From Flavobacterium palustre (GTDB taxonomy: Bacteria; Bacteroidota; Bacteroidia; Flavobacteriales; Flavobacteriaceae): DNA of 64,000 nucleotides. Both the position numbers and the translations under genes were made by a program. The notes under the pieces were generated by a model, which saw only the letters and a list, made by a program, of their open reading frames with translations, was not told the origin of the DNA and did not search any database. This document shows, one piece after another, positions 49,510 through 57,884 of this stretch. Where the stretch lies: positions 213,343 through 277,342 of the forward strand of contig NZ_BMGA01000006.1 of the NCBI RefSeq assembly GCF_014639535.1, given 5' to 3'. Each line of letters starts with the position of its first letter. Position 1 is the stretch's first letter.

Positions 49510-52104
49510 TTATTGAATAACTATTTTATTCATTTTTAAATCTTTGGCATCTGAACTATTGCCATAATAGACTTCATATTCTCCTGAAGTTACTGCCATT
49601 TCCATCGTTTTAGCATCATAAAATTCAAAAGAAGAAGAAGGTAAATCGATGGTTATATTTTGTTTTTCACCCGCTTTTAAATCAATTCTTTTGAAAGCTT
49701 TTAATGTTTTCAAAGGACCATCAACATCATTTAATTTTCGAACATACACCTGAACGATTTCTGTTCCATTTCGTTTACTAACATTTTGTATTGGAAAACT
49801 TAACTGCGTATTTTCAGTAGATTTTATAGTGGTTTTGCTCAATTTGGCTGAACCAATTGTAAATTTTGAATAACTCAAACCAAAACCAAAAGGGAACAAA
49901 ACATCTGTGGTATATCTGTAAGTACGGTTTTTCATTGAATAATCTTCGAAATCGCCTAATTTATCCGAGTTTTTATAGAATGAAATGGGTAGTTTCCCAG
50001 CCGGATTATAATCTCCAAAAAGCACATCAGCAACAGCCTGTCCACCAGCTTCGCCCGGATACCAAGCTTGTAAAATGGCGTCGCAACTTTCAGTTTCTGG
50101 TGTTAACGCAATGGCAGACCCGGAACAGTTTACAAAAATTACTTTTTTACCAGCCGCTTTCAGTGCTTTCAAACACATTCTTTGAACAGCAGGAAGTTCA
50201 ATATTGGTACGATCTCCACCTTTAAAACCGGGATACGAAACTGGCATTTCTTCACCTTCCAATAAGGTAGAAAGTCCTCCTGTAAAAACTACAGTGTCAA
50301 TTCCTTTCAATTTTTGAATTAATCCGGTAAAATCAATATCATATTCTTTTCCAAAATCAAATTCCAAATTTGCCTGCCAATTATTTGATTGAGCATAAAG
50401 AATTTCAATCTTGTATTTTTTTCCTGCTTCAACCGCAAAAGGAAAATTACTCGGAATGGTTCGCCAGTTAGTATATTTTGCAATTGATTTTCCATCTACA
50501 TACAATTCAAAAACTCCCGCAGCTCCTGTCTTAAAAACAAGATTATCAGTTTGTTTGGCTAAATATTCTGTTTCAAATTTAGCTGAAAATCCTTCTAACT
50601 TAACTCCTGAAGCAAACTCATGCTGACCGGCTGTAGTCATTTTTATTGGATTTAGAATTTGCTGAGAAATAACAGCTGCTCCTTCTCTATTTGGATTATT
50701 CCAATAAGTAACTTTCATTCCTTTTTTTCCATCAAATGAAAATTGGTCAAAATAAGATTGGGTTACCTTATCCTCAACTAAATCACAAGCTTTATCAAAA
50801 AAGATTTTATTAGCATTAACTTTTGATTCGATACCGTCTTTGATGGTAATTGTTTTAACAGGCGTTCCGTTATAATTCCCCCATAACATCGGTTCATTGT
50901 CGGCATTTGGGCCAATAGCAGCTACTTTGTCTATTCCTTTATTCAATGGAAGAATGTTGTTCTTATTTTGCAAAAGCGTCATTGACTTTTGAGCCATTTC
51001 AAGCGTTAACTGTTGATGTTCCTTACTATTAAGAACCGATGCCGGGATTTGTGTCCAAGGAACTATCGCATCATCATCCATTTCGCCCAAATCAAAACGC
51101 CCCACTAAAACACGTAGTAAACTTTTATCAATATCCGATTCTTTGATTAAGTCTTTGGCAACAGCAGCTGGAAGTTCTTTAAACGGATATTTTTCCCATA
51201 CACATTCTACATCAGTTCCTGCCAATACGGCTTTCGATGCAGCGTGAACGGCATCTGAAGATACTTTATGAGTAGTATAAAAATCGGTTACTGCACCACA
51301 ATCAGAAACCACTAAATATTTAAAACCCCAATCATCTCGAAGAATTCGCTGCAAAAGCTTGGTATTACTACAACAAGGCTCATCGTCAAGACGTTGATAG
51401 GCACACATAACCTGACGCACATCGGCATCTTGAACTAAGGATTTAAAGGCTGGTAAATAAGTTTCATATAATTCACGAGGATTTATATTATTCAAATTCA
51501 ATTCGTGTCGGCTCCATTCTGGTCCGGAATGAACGGCAAAATGTTTGGCACAGGCTAACAGTTTTCGGTATTTAGCATCCACAGGACCTTGCAAACCTTT
51601 AACAACTGATACTCCCATTCGAGAAGTCAGATAAGGATCTTCTCCATAGGTTTCCTGTCCACGTCCCCAACGTGGATCTCGAAAAATATTCACGTTTGGC
51701 GTCCAAACCGACAGACTCAAAAAACGTTTATTCTCATTCCCGTCTTTAATCCATTGGTTGTATTTAGCTCTGGCTTCATCAGAAACGGCATCAAAAACAG
51801 AATAAACTAACTGATCATCAAATGAGGCTGCCATTCCAATAGGTTCCGGAAAAACCGTCACATTATCATTATTAGCATAACCGTGTAAAGCTTCACTCCA
51901 CCAATTGAATTTTTTAATTCCTAGTCTGGGTATTGCATCCGATTGATCGCACATTAATGTCGCTTTTTCTTCAAGAGTTAATCGTGAAATTAAATCCTTT
52001 GCTCGCTCTGTCGAACTAAGCGACGGATTTCTAAAAGGAAAATCTTGTGCACTCAATCTCATTACAGAGCATAACCCGATTAAGAATAAATAATTAATTT
52101 TCAT
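49510..52104 (-). CDS. GH3 beta-xylosidase/glucosidase with PA14 domain
   Basis: An 864-residue exported GH3 enzyme from Met at 52104. The frame is open to 52206, but that start would overlap the upstream gene, and this Met gives the signal peptide ending SVMRLSAQ. The TIM barrel (about 30-350) includes the nucleophile Asp268 in VVSDCGAV. The alpha/beta sandwich follows, interrupted by a PA14 domain (about 430-570), then a C-terminal FN3-like domain (about 740-860) with RNGTEIVQVYVR. The RDPRWGRGQETYGEDP segment is typical of plant and bacterial beta-xylosidase-type GH3. It probably releases xylose from oligosaccharides. It follows a GH43 gene by 49 bases. Confidence 0.92.
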   Translation of the reverse strand: MKINYLFLIGLCSVMRLSAQDFPFRNPSLSSTERAKDLISRLTLEEKATLMCDQSDAIPRLGIKKFNWWSEALHGYANNDNVTVFPEPIGMAASFDDQLVYSVFDAVSDEARAKYNQWIKDGNENKRFLSLSVWTPNVNIFRDPRWGRGQETYGEDPYLTSRMGVSVVKGLQGPVDAKYRKLLACAKHFAVHSGPEWSRHELNLNNINPRELYETYLPAFKSLVQDADVRQVMCAYQRLDDEPCCSNTKLLQRILRDDWGFKYLVVSDCGAVTDFYTTHKVSSDAVHAASKAVLAGTDVECVWEKYPFKELPAAVAKDLIKESDIDKSLLRVLVGRFDLGEMDDDAIVPWTQIPASVLNSKEHQQLTLEMAQKSMTLLQNKNNILPLNKGIDKVAAIGPNADNEPMLWGNYNGTPVKTITIKDGIESKVNANKIFFDKACDLVEDKVTQSYFDQFSFDGKKGMKVTYWNNPNREGAAVISQQILNPIKMTTAGQHEFASGVKLEGFSAKFETEYLAKQTDNLVFKTGAAGVFELYVDGKSIAKYTNWRTIPSNFPFAVEAGKKYKIEILYAQSNNWQANLEFDFGKEYDIDFTGLIQKLKGIDTVVFTGGLSTLLEGEEMPVSYPGFKGGDRTNIELPAVQRMCLKALKAAGKKVIFVNCSGSAIALTPETESCDAILQAWYPGEAGGQAVADVLFGDYNPAGKLPISFYKNSDKLGDFEDYSMKNRTYRYTTDVLFPFGFGLSYSKFTIGSAKLSKTTIKSTENTQLSFPIQNVSKRNGTEIVQVYVRKLNDVDGPLKTLKAFKRIDLKAGEKQNITIDLPSSSFEFYDAKTMEMAVTSGEYEVYYGNSSDAKDLKMNKIVIQ

Positions 52105-52153
52105 ATTGAAGCTGAATTTGCTAATGTGATTTTTACGGGAAAATAAGTTGGAA

Positions 52154-53725
52154 TTAATTTGTCTTTGAAATTTTATCCTCAATATGGAAATAATCAAAAT
52201 CAGCAAATCCTCCTATGTTTTTAGTTGCATAATTGAATAGCCCAAATCGATACCCCATAAAATGAGGAATAGTATATGGCATATTGATAGGTTTACCGAT
52301 TGCTATCCAATTTTTCCCATCCAGGCTATAAAAGAATTTCCCTAAGTCAGCTTTGTCCTTAAAATTACATTCTGCTTTAAAATATACAGTGTTTTGAATC
52401 AATGGAATGGATTGTAATTCCTCTGCTTTTCCTTTAACAGCATTTACCATGATAATTTTTTTAAGTCCATTTTCTATTTTCACACCAACTAAACCATAAT
52501 CTTTTTGTAATAAAGCCAATCCTGCAAAATCACCTTCTTTCATATTCGATACGTCTAAAGATGTTGAACCAGAACATACAGGACCAATAGTTCTCTGTGT
52601 TAACGTGTTTTTAGCTAATAAAAAATCAGTATCAATTCTTCCTGTTTTTAAACGTAAAAACCCTTTTTTCTCTTTAACAGACCAAAGAGAATTGTTAGGA
52701 TTATGGTTCCATTGCCACACTAATCCTAAATCCTTTTCACCATTTTTACGTGAAAACTCATCCGAATTTACAATTCCGGGAATTAAGCCTTTACTGGCGG
52801 GTAAATCTAAATATTCAGGGACTTTACCATTTTCTCCTAATATTGGCCAACCATTTTCCCATTTAACAGGAACCAAATAAGGAATACGACCTACTCCACC
52901 TGCATCTCTAAATAAATAAGAATACCATTTCCCGTCGGGTGTGTCAATAAGTCCACCTTGTGCAACACCTTGATCTTGCAAACCTACTTTTCCTTCCCAT
53001 GGTCCTGTAATTTTATCTGCCCTGTGAATAATTACAGTGCGCATACCTCCTCTTGGCCAGGCAATATTGAACAAATAATACTTGCCTTTTATTTTATAAA
53101 GTTGAGAACCTTCAGCTCCAAGATTGATATTCTCGCCTGCCGGAGCACTTGCATTTTCAATCATAACCTGATCCAATCCTCCTTCTTTAACACCTGATAA
53201 ATCAGACTTTAATTCTTTTACAAAAAGTTTTCCATTTCCATAGACCATATAAACTTTACCATCATCATCAAATAAAATACTATGATCATGATAAGCAGGA
53301 CTAAATGTAACTTCTTTCCATAGTCCTTTTTCAATATCTTTAGTGGTGTAGATATGAGTTTTTCCAGTGGTTTGAGCAAAAGTCGTTACATAAAACATGT
53401 TATTATGAAATCGTATATTACTAGCCCAGGAACCACGTCCATAAGTACTTTTACCATTATTAAGATTTAATTCATCTATATCTCCTAATTTATCGTGGGC
53501 ATAGCTGATTAATTTCCAATTAACCAAATCTTTGGATTTCATTATAGGCACACCCGGGTTCATGTGCATTGTAGTACTGCTCATATAATAGGTATCACCT
53601 ACTCTAATCATAGATAAATCAGGTACATCAGCAAAAATTATTGGATTATGTGCCTTATTTTCCTGAGCTCTTACTTCAAAAAGAGTCATAAGACCTAATA
53701 ATAAAATACTATATCTTTTTTTCAT
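52154..53725 (-). CDS. GH43 (subfamily 12-like) arabinofuranosidase/xylosidase
   Basis: A 523-residue exported enzyme, signal peptide ending at FEVRAQ. The propeller has base Asp36 (ADVPDLSMI), Asp in YHDHSILFD and acid Glu in GAEGSQLYK. The C-terminal beta-sandwich (about 325-520) starts GIVNSDEFSRKNGEKDLG. It shares domain order and many segments (TTMHMNPGVPIMKSKDLVNW, WQWNHNP) with the gene at 29432, so these are paralogues at opposite ends of the run. The role is removal of arabinose or xylose side chains. Confidence 0.88.
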   Translation of the reverse strand: MKKRYSILLLGLMTLFEVRAQENKAHNPIIFADVPDLSMIRVGDTYYMSSTTMHMNPGVPIMKSKDLVNWKLISYAHDKLGDIDELNLNNGKSTYGRGSWASNIRFHNNMFYVTTFAQTTGKTHIYTTKDIEKGLWKEVTFSPAYHDHSILFDDDGKVYMVYGNGKLFVKELKSDLSGVKEGGLDQVMIENASAPAGENINLGAEGSQLYKIKGKYYLFNIAWPRGGMRTVIIHRADKITGPWEGKVGLQDQGVAQGGLIDTPDGKWYSYLFRDAGGVGRIPYLVPVKWENGWPILGENGKVPEYLDLPASKGLIPGIVNSDEFSRKNGEKDLGLVWQWNHNPNNSLWSVKEKKGFLRLKTGRIDTDFLLAKNTLTQRTIGPVCSGSTSLDVSNMKEGDFAGLALLQKDYGLVGVKIENGLKKIIMVNAVKGKAEELQSIPLIQNTVYFKAECNFKDKADLGKFFYSLDGKNWIAIGKPINMPYTIPHFMGYRFGLFNYATKNIGGFADFDYFHIEDKISKTN

Positions 53726-53733
53726 TTTAGTCT

Positions 53734-54693
53734 TTATTTTACAGCTTTTACACCTTCTTTTGTCTGAATAATTTTTTGAATAGTTCCATCTGGATTATAA
53801 TACATTTGATCGATACAAATAGAACGTCTATAACTGCCCCCTGTAGGAAGCGATCCATTGTGATACATAAAATAAGATTTTCCTTTGAAATCTACTATAC
53901 CTGGATGAGTCGTAAAACTATTAGTAACATTTTCCTGAATAATTCCTTGGTATGTCCAAGGGCCTGCTATATTTGTTGCAGTACAATACTCTATCATTTC
54001 TGGTTTAGTTCCTGCACTTGCATAAACTAAATAATAGAGATTTTTTCTTTTATACACCCATGGACCTTCAATATAATTCTTAGGTTTAAAGGTGGATATT
54101 CCTCCATCTACCTCAATCATGTTCTTTTTTAATTTTACCCATTTACAACTTCCATTTCCCCAAAATAGATAAGCCTGACCATCATCATCAATAAAAACTG
54201 TTGGATCAATATCATCCCAGGCATGTTTCATATCGGTAGTCATTTCATTTACAATTAATGCTTTACCGATTGCATCTTTAAAGGGACCTAAAGGTGAATT
54301 GGAAACTGCTACACCAATAGCGGCACCACCTTTACTATTATCATCATTTTTATGAAAAGTAGAAACAAACCAATAAAATTTACCTCCTCGTTCTATACAC
54401 TGAGCGGCATAAGCTTCACCTGTAGCCCATGAAAAAGTTGCCGGTGATAATTTAGAACCATGATTTGTCCAGTTTACCATATCCTTAGACGAAAACACAT
54501 ACCAATCGGGCATTTTATAATTGGTATCTTCTAAAGTAGCTCCATCATGACCGGTATAAAGATATACTGTGTTTTTATATACCAAAGGGGCAGGATCAGC
54601 CGTGAAAATTTCACTGATAATTGGATTTTGAGCTTGTAATATATTGGTCATTCCAAAAATTACAAGACATGTAAAAATAGTTTTGAATTTCAT
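53734..54693 (-). CDS. GH43, catalytic domain only
   Basis: A 319-residue exported enzyme, signal peptide ending at ILQAQ (residue 22). The single propeller has base Asp33 (ADPAPLV), Asp in [10 protein letters not shown] and acid Glu in YIEGPWVYKRK. It ends at QKIIQTKEGVKAVK, the point where the sister GH43 proteins continue through a linker into CBM6, so the binding module is absent. It is a tandem paralogue of the gene at 54697, which ends 3 bases before its start. Confidence 0.89.
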   Translation of the reverse strand: MKFKTIFTCLVIFGMTNILQAQNPIISEIFTADPAPLVYKNTVYLYTGHDGATLEDTNYKMPDWYVFSSKDMVNWTNHGSKLSPATFSWATGEAYAAQCIERGGKFYWFVSTFHKNDDNSKGGAAIGVAVSNSPLGPFKDAIGKALIVNEMTTDMKHAWDDIDPTVFIDDDGQAYLFWGNGSCKWVKLKKNMIEVDGGISTFKPKNYIEGPWVYKRKNLYYLVYASAGTKPEMIEYCTATNIAGPWTYQGIIQENVTNSFTTHPGIVDFKGKSYFMYHNGSLPTGGSYRRSICIDQMYYNPDGTIQKIIQTKEGVKAVK

Positions 54694-54696
54694 AAT

Positions 54697-55653
54697 TTAT
54701 TTTGTTTTAGTCAAGAACACTCCTTCTTTAGTTTGTATCACTTTTTGAATGCTACCATCTGGATTATAATTGAGATAATCGATACAAACCGAACGCCTGT
54801 AACCACCGCCTGTTGGTAATGCACCATTGTGATAGAAATAATAATCTTTACCTTTAAAATTTACTATACCCGGATGTGTAGTAAAACTATTAGCAGAGGT
54901 ATCCTGAATAATTCCCCTGTATTCCCAAGGACCTTCGGGACTTTTAGAAGTACAATATTCTACACGCTCAGGCATTCCGGCAGCATAAACTAAGTAATAC
55001 ATATCTTTACGCTTATAAATCCAGGGAGCTTCTGTAAAATTTTGAGGATTGGACGTATGTATTGGACCATCGAGTTCAATCATATTATCTTTTAACTTTG
55101 CCCATTTACAGCTTCCATTTCCCCAAAAAATATAAGCCTGTCCATTGTCATCTATAAAAACAGTTGGATCTAAATCATCCCAGGAATGCTTCATATCGGT
55201 AGTCATATCACTGGTAATAAGTGCTTTCCCTAAAGCATCTTTAAAAGGTCCTGTTGGACTATCAGCAACGGCTACACCTATTCCTACTCCTCCTTTACTA
55301 TTTTGATCCGATTTATGGATAACCGATATATACCAATAGAATTTATTATTACGTTCAATACATTGCGCTGCATTAGCCGCTTTGGCTGCCCAGGAAAAAT
55401 CCTTTGGTGCCAAAAGTGGACCATGGCTTTTCCAATTTTTCATATCTGAAGAAGAATAAACCAGCCAATCAGGCATTTGATAACTATCAACCCCTACTGA
55501 AGCTGTATCATGTCCTACGTACAAGTAAACTTTATCTTTATAAACCAATGGTGCCGGATCTGCTGTAAAAACATCCTTTATAATTGGGTTCTGAGCTTGT
55601 ATGACAGTCATCCCAAGAATTACAATGGCTGTAATTATACCTTTAAATTCCAT
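54697..55653 (-). CDS. GH43, catalytic domain only
   Basis: A 318-residue exported enzyme, signal peptide ending at TVIQAQ. The propeller has base Asp32 (ADPAPLV), Asp in DDLDPTVFID and acid Glu in FTEAPWIYKRK, where Ala replaces the Gly of the paralogue. It ends at QKVIQTKEGVFLTKTK, again without CBM6. It is highly similar to the next gene and separated by 3 bases, which indicates recent tandem duplication and translational coupling. Substrates are probably arabinosyl or xylosyl decorations. Confidence 0.89.
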   Translation of the reverse strand: MEFKGIITAIVILGMTVIQAQNPIIKDVFTADPAPLVYKDKVYLYVGHDTASVGVDSYQMPDWLVYSSSDMKNWKSHGPLLAPKDFSWAAKAANAAQCIERNNKFYWYISVIHKSDQNSKGGVGIGVAVADSPTGPFKDALGKALITSDMTTDMKHSWDDLDPTVFIDDNGQAYIFWGNGSCKWAKLKDNMIELDGPIHTSNPQNFTEAPWIYKRKDMYYLVYAAGMPERVEYCTSKSPEGPWEYRGIIQDTSANSFTTHPGIVNFKGKDYYFYHNGALPTGGGYRRSVCIDYLNYNPDGSIQKVIQTKEGVFLTKTK

Positions 55654-55726
55654 ATTTATAAAAAATCCTTAATTCAGGTTGTTAATTGTTCAACTTTTTT
55701 TTGGGTTTTCATTTTGTTAAAAATCA

Positions 55727-57814
55727 TTATTCTAAAACAAACTGTACAGTATAGGTTTTCACTACCCCATTATAATCAAACTTCACAATGGCATTTTCAG
55801 ATAATGAAGCTGCCTGTGTAACTGTAATTTTTACCACAGGATTATTGGCTGTAGCCGAAACAACAGGAACAGCAGTTGTACCAGATGCTATTTTGTATTT
55901 TACCTCATAAACATCATAGCCTACAATACCATTTGTTCCAGTAGATCTAACAGGAGTTTCAGATAATGTTACTGCTTTTCCATCGACATTAATGCTAACT
56001 TTTGGTGCAATTGGACGTGAAATTTTATTTTTATTAGAACTGAATCCAAGACCGGTAAAATCAAAAAGAGATTCAGTACCACTAGCTTCTGCTACCAAAT
56101 AAACAGCGTGTTTTTTATCTAAATTATCTACAAATTTTGAAACATCAATTGTATATTTTGTAATGTCTTGTGAAGCATTTTCAGGAACAATAATCTCGCC
56201 TATTTTTTTTCCTTTCCAAGTTTCATTATCCCAAGGCCCATCTATCCAAACATTAACTTTAAAAGATTTTGTTGTTTTTGGAGTAAGGAAAATATTGAAT
56301 GCGGTATTGTTTCCTTTTTTTGTTCCTTCAAAAGCTTTCAATCCGTTTTTATTGTTTTTGAGTCCACCAAAACCGAAGTATTTATAACCTATAATATGAC
56401 CATTTTTCACATTGGTAATAGGCATATGGTTGTCCCAGATATCCCAAGAATCTTGTTGAATACTATTATCAGAAAGATAGGAAGCATAACCTGCTGAATA
56501 ATATTGATACGGATTAAGCCCATAAATATGAAAACCTTCTGAAGTAACTTCAGCCCCTTTGTATTCATTTCCCTTGCTGTCTTTTACAGTTGGAAATTTA
56601 TTTTCTGAATAAGGATCGAACATACTAATGGATACAGTTCCTCCTTCAGCAACCGATTTTTCGTCTGAAGTAACCATTACTGGAGCTACCATAGCCTGGC
56701 GAGCAAATCCAAAACCTCTTGGAGGCCTGTGATAAAACACATACCATTGTCCATTTATTTGTTCAATGCTACCGTGTGTATTGTGACCTGCATTTGAAGT
56801 AGTTATTGCAGTACCATCCTGATTCAACACTGGAGCGCGGGAATCAACCAAAACCCCACCTATTTTCCAAGGTCCTAGAGGCGAATCACCAACAGCATAA
56901 CGCAAGGTAGAATTAGAACTGCTTATTCCATAATCAGGTCCAGAATAACCGCTATAAATGGATACATATTTATTACCGATCTTGCGAATGGAAGAGGCTT
57001 CGAAGAAATTGAATTTTCCTAAATCTTCTCCCTTAAAAATTTGAGGAAACTGAGTTCCTTCAGGATCGCGAATTTCTCCGTAACGTCTTCCGGCTGGCAA
57101 TAGTCGTTCAATTATTTTAGTTCCTGGTCTTAGTGAATACATCGTATTTTGATCTAATTCAGCTGCTGATGATTTCTGAAAACCCCAGAAACCATAAGCC
57201 CTAAAACCAATTTTATAATCAGGATCTTTTGGGTCAGTAATGTATTCAATATAAACAGCAGGGTCAAAACCTAGAATGCTTCCCGGAACAGTACGTTTGC
57301 CATCAGGAGTAAGATTGACAGGAGTAAAAGGGCCATCAGGGCGACTTCCTTTGGCTACCATTGCCTCTCTATTTTGTCCACGACTGTGCGGATAAAGATA
57401 GTATTCTTTTTTGCCGTCTTTTCTTTTTATCTCAACCAGATCTGGAGCATACATTACATCCCATTGTCCATCAATTTGATACGTAAAAGCAGGTCCTTCA
57501 TCTCTCCAGCTAGAAAGATCTTCTACTGGAGCCGACCATATTCGAATATCTGGCCCACAATAACTTGTCATTCGCAAATCGTGAGAACCAATGATGTAGG
57601 CGCGAAATTTTCCAGGTTTATCCGGATCTTCAAAAACTCGGGGTTCGCCGTCGGGTAAATGCTCCCATAATGGAAGATATGGATTTCCTATTGATTGATG
57701 TACAAACTTTTTGGCTGACTTGTTTTCTGGAGTAACCTTGTTTTGTCCATTAACGTAACTTACACCGAGTAATGATGTAGCCATACATGCAAAAATTATA
57801 TTGCGACTTTTCAT
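55727..57814 (-). CDS. Divergent GH43-like protein with long C-terminal region
   Basis: A 695-residue exported protein, signal peptide ending at SYVNGQ. The N-terminal half (about 40-400) has GH43 propeller features: WDVMYAPDLVEIK, GFDPAVYIEY (probable pKa modulator Asp), FFEASSIRKIG (probable acid Glu), DSPLGPWKIGG and HGSIEQINGQWYVFYH. The expected base Asp is probably in GEPRVFEDPD, in an unusual sequence context. Residues 400-600 resemble a carbohydrate-binding beta-sandwich (FKVNVWIDGPWDNETWKG), and the last 90 residues an Ig-like domain. It is much longer and more divergent than the other GH43 genes here, so its specificity may differ. It follows the GH127/146 gene by 70 bases. Confidence 0.75.
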   Translation of the reverse strand: MKSRNIIFACMATSLLGVSYVNGQNKVTPENKSAKKFVHQSIGNPYLPLWEHLPDGEPRVFEDPDKPGKFRAYIIGSHDLRMTSYCGPDIRIWSAPVEDLSSWRDEGPAFTYQIDGQWDVMYAPDLVEIKRKDGKKEYYLYPHSRGQNREAMVAKGSRPDGPFTPVNLTPDGKRTVPGSILGFDPAVYIEYITDPKDPDYKIGFRAYGFWGFQKSSAAELDQNTMYSLRPGTKIIERLLPAGRRYGEIRDPEGTQFPQIFKGEDLGKFNFFEASSIRKIGNKYVSIYSGYSGPDYGISSSNSTLRYAVGDSPLGPWKIGGVLVDSRAPVLNQDGTAITTSNAGHNTHGSIEQINGQWYVFYHRPPRGFGFARQAMVAPVMVTSDEKSVAEGGTVSISMFDPYSENKFPTVKDSKGNEYKGAEVTSEGFHIYGLNPYQYYSAGYASYLSDNSIQQDSWDIWDNHMPITNVKNGHIIGYKYFGFGGLKNNKNGLKAFEGTKKGNNTAFNIFLTPKTTKSFKVNVWIDGPWDNETWKGKKIGEIIVPENASQDITKYTIDVSKFVDNLDKKHAVYLVAEASGTESLFDFTGLGFSSNKNKISRPIAPKVSINVDGKAVTLSETPVRSTGTNGIVGYDVYEVKYKIASGTTAVPVVSATANNPVVKITVTQAASLSENAIVKFDYNGVVKTYTVQFVLE

Positions 57815-57884
57815 AGTAATTTTAATTTATTATAATCCATTATAGATTAGGCACAGTTATTTTTTCTCTCTCTATTTTATTCGT

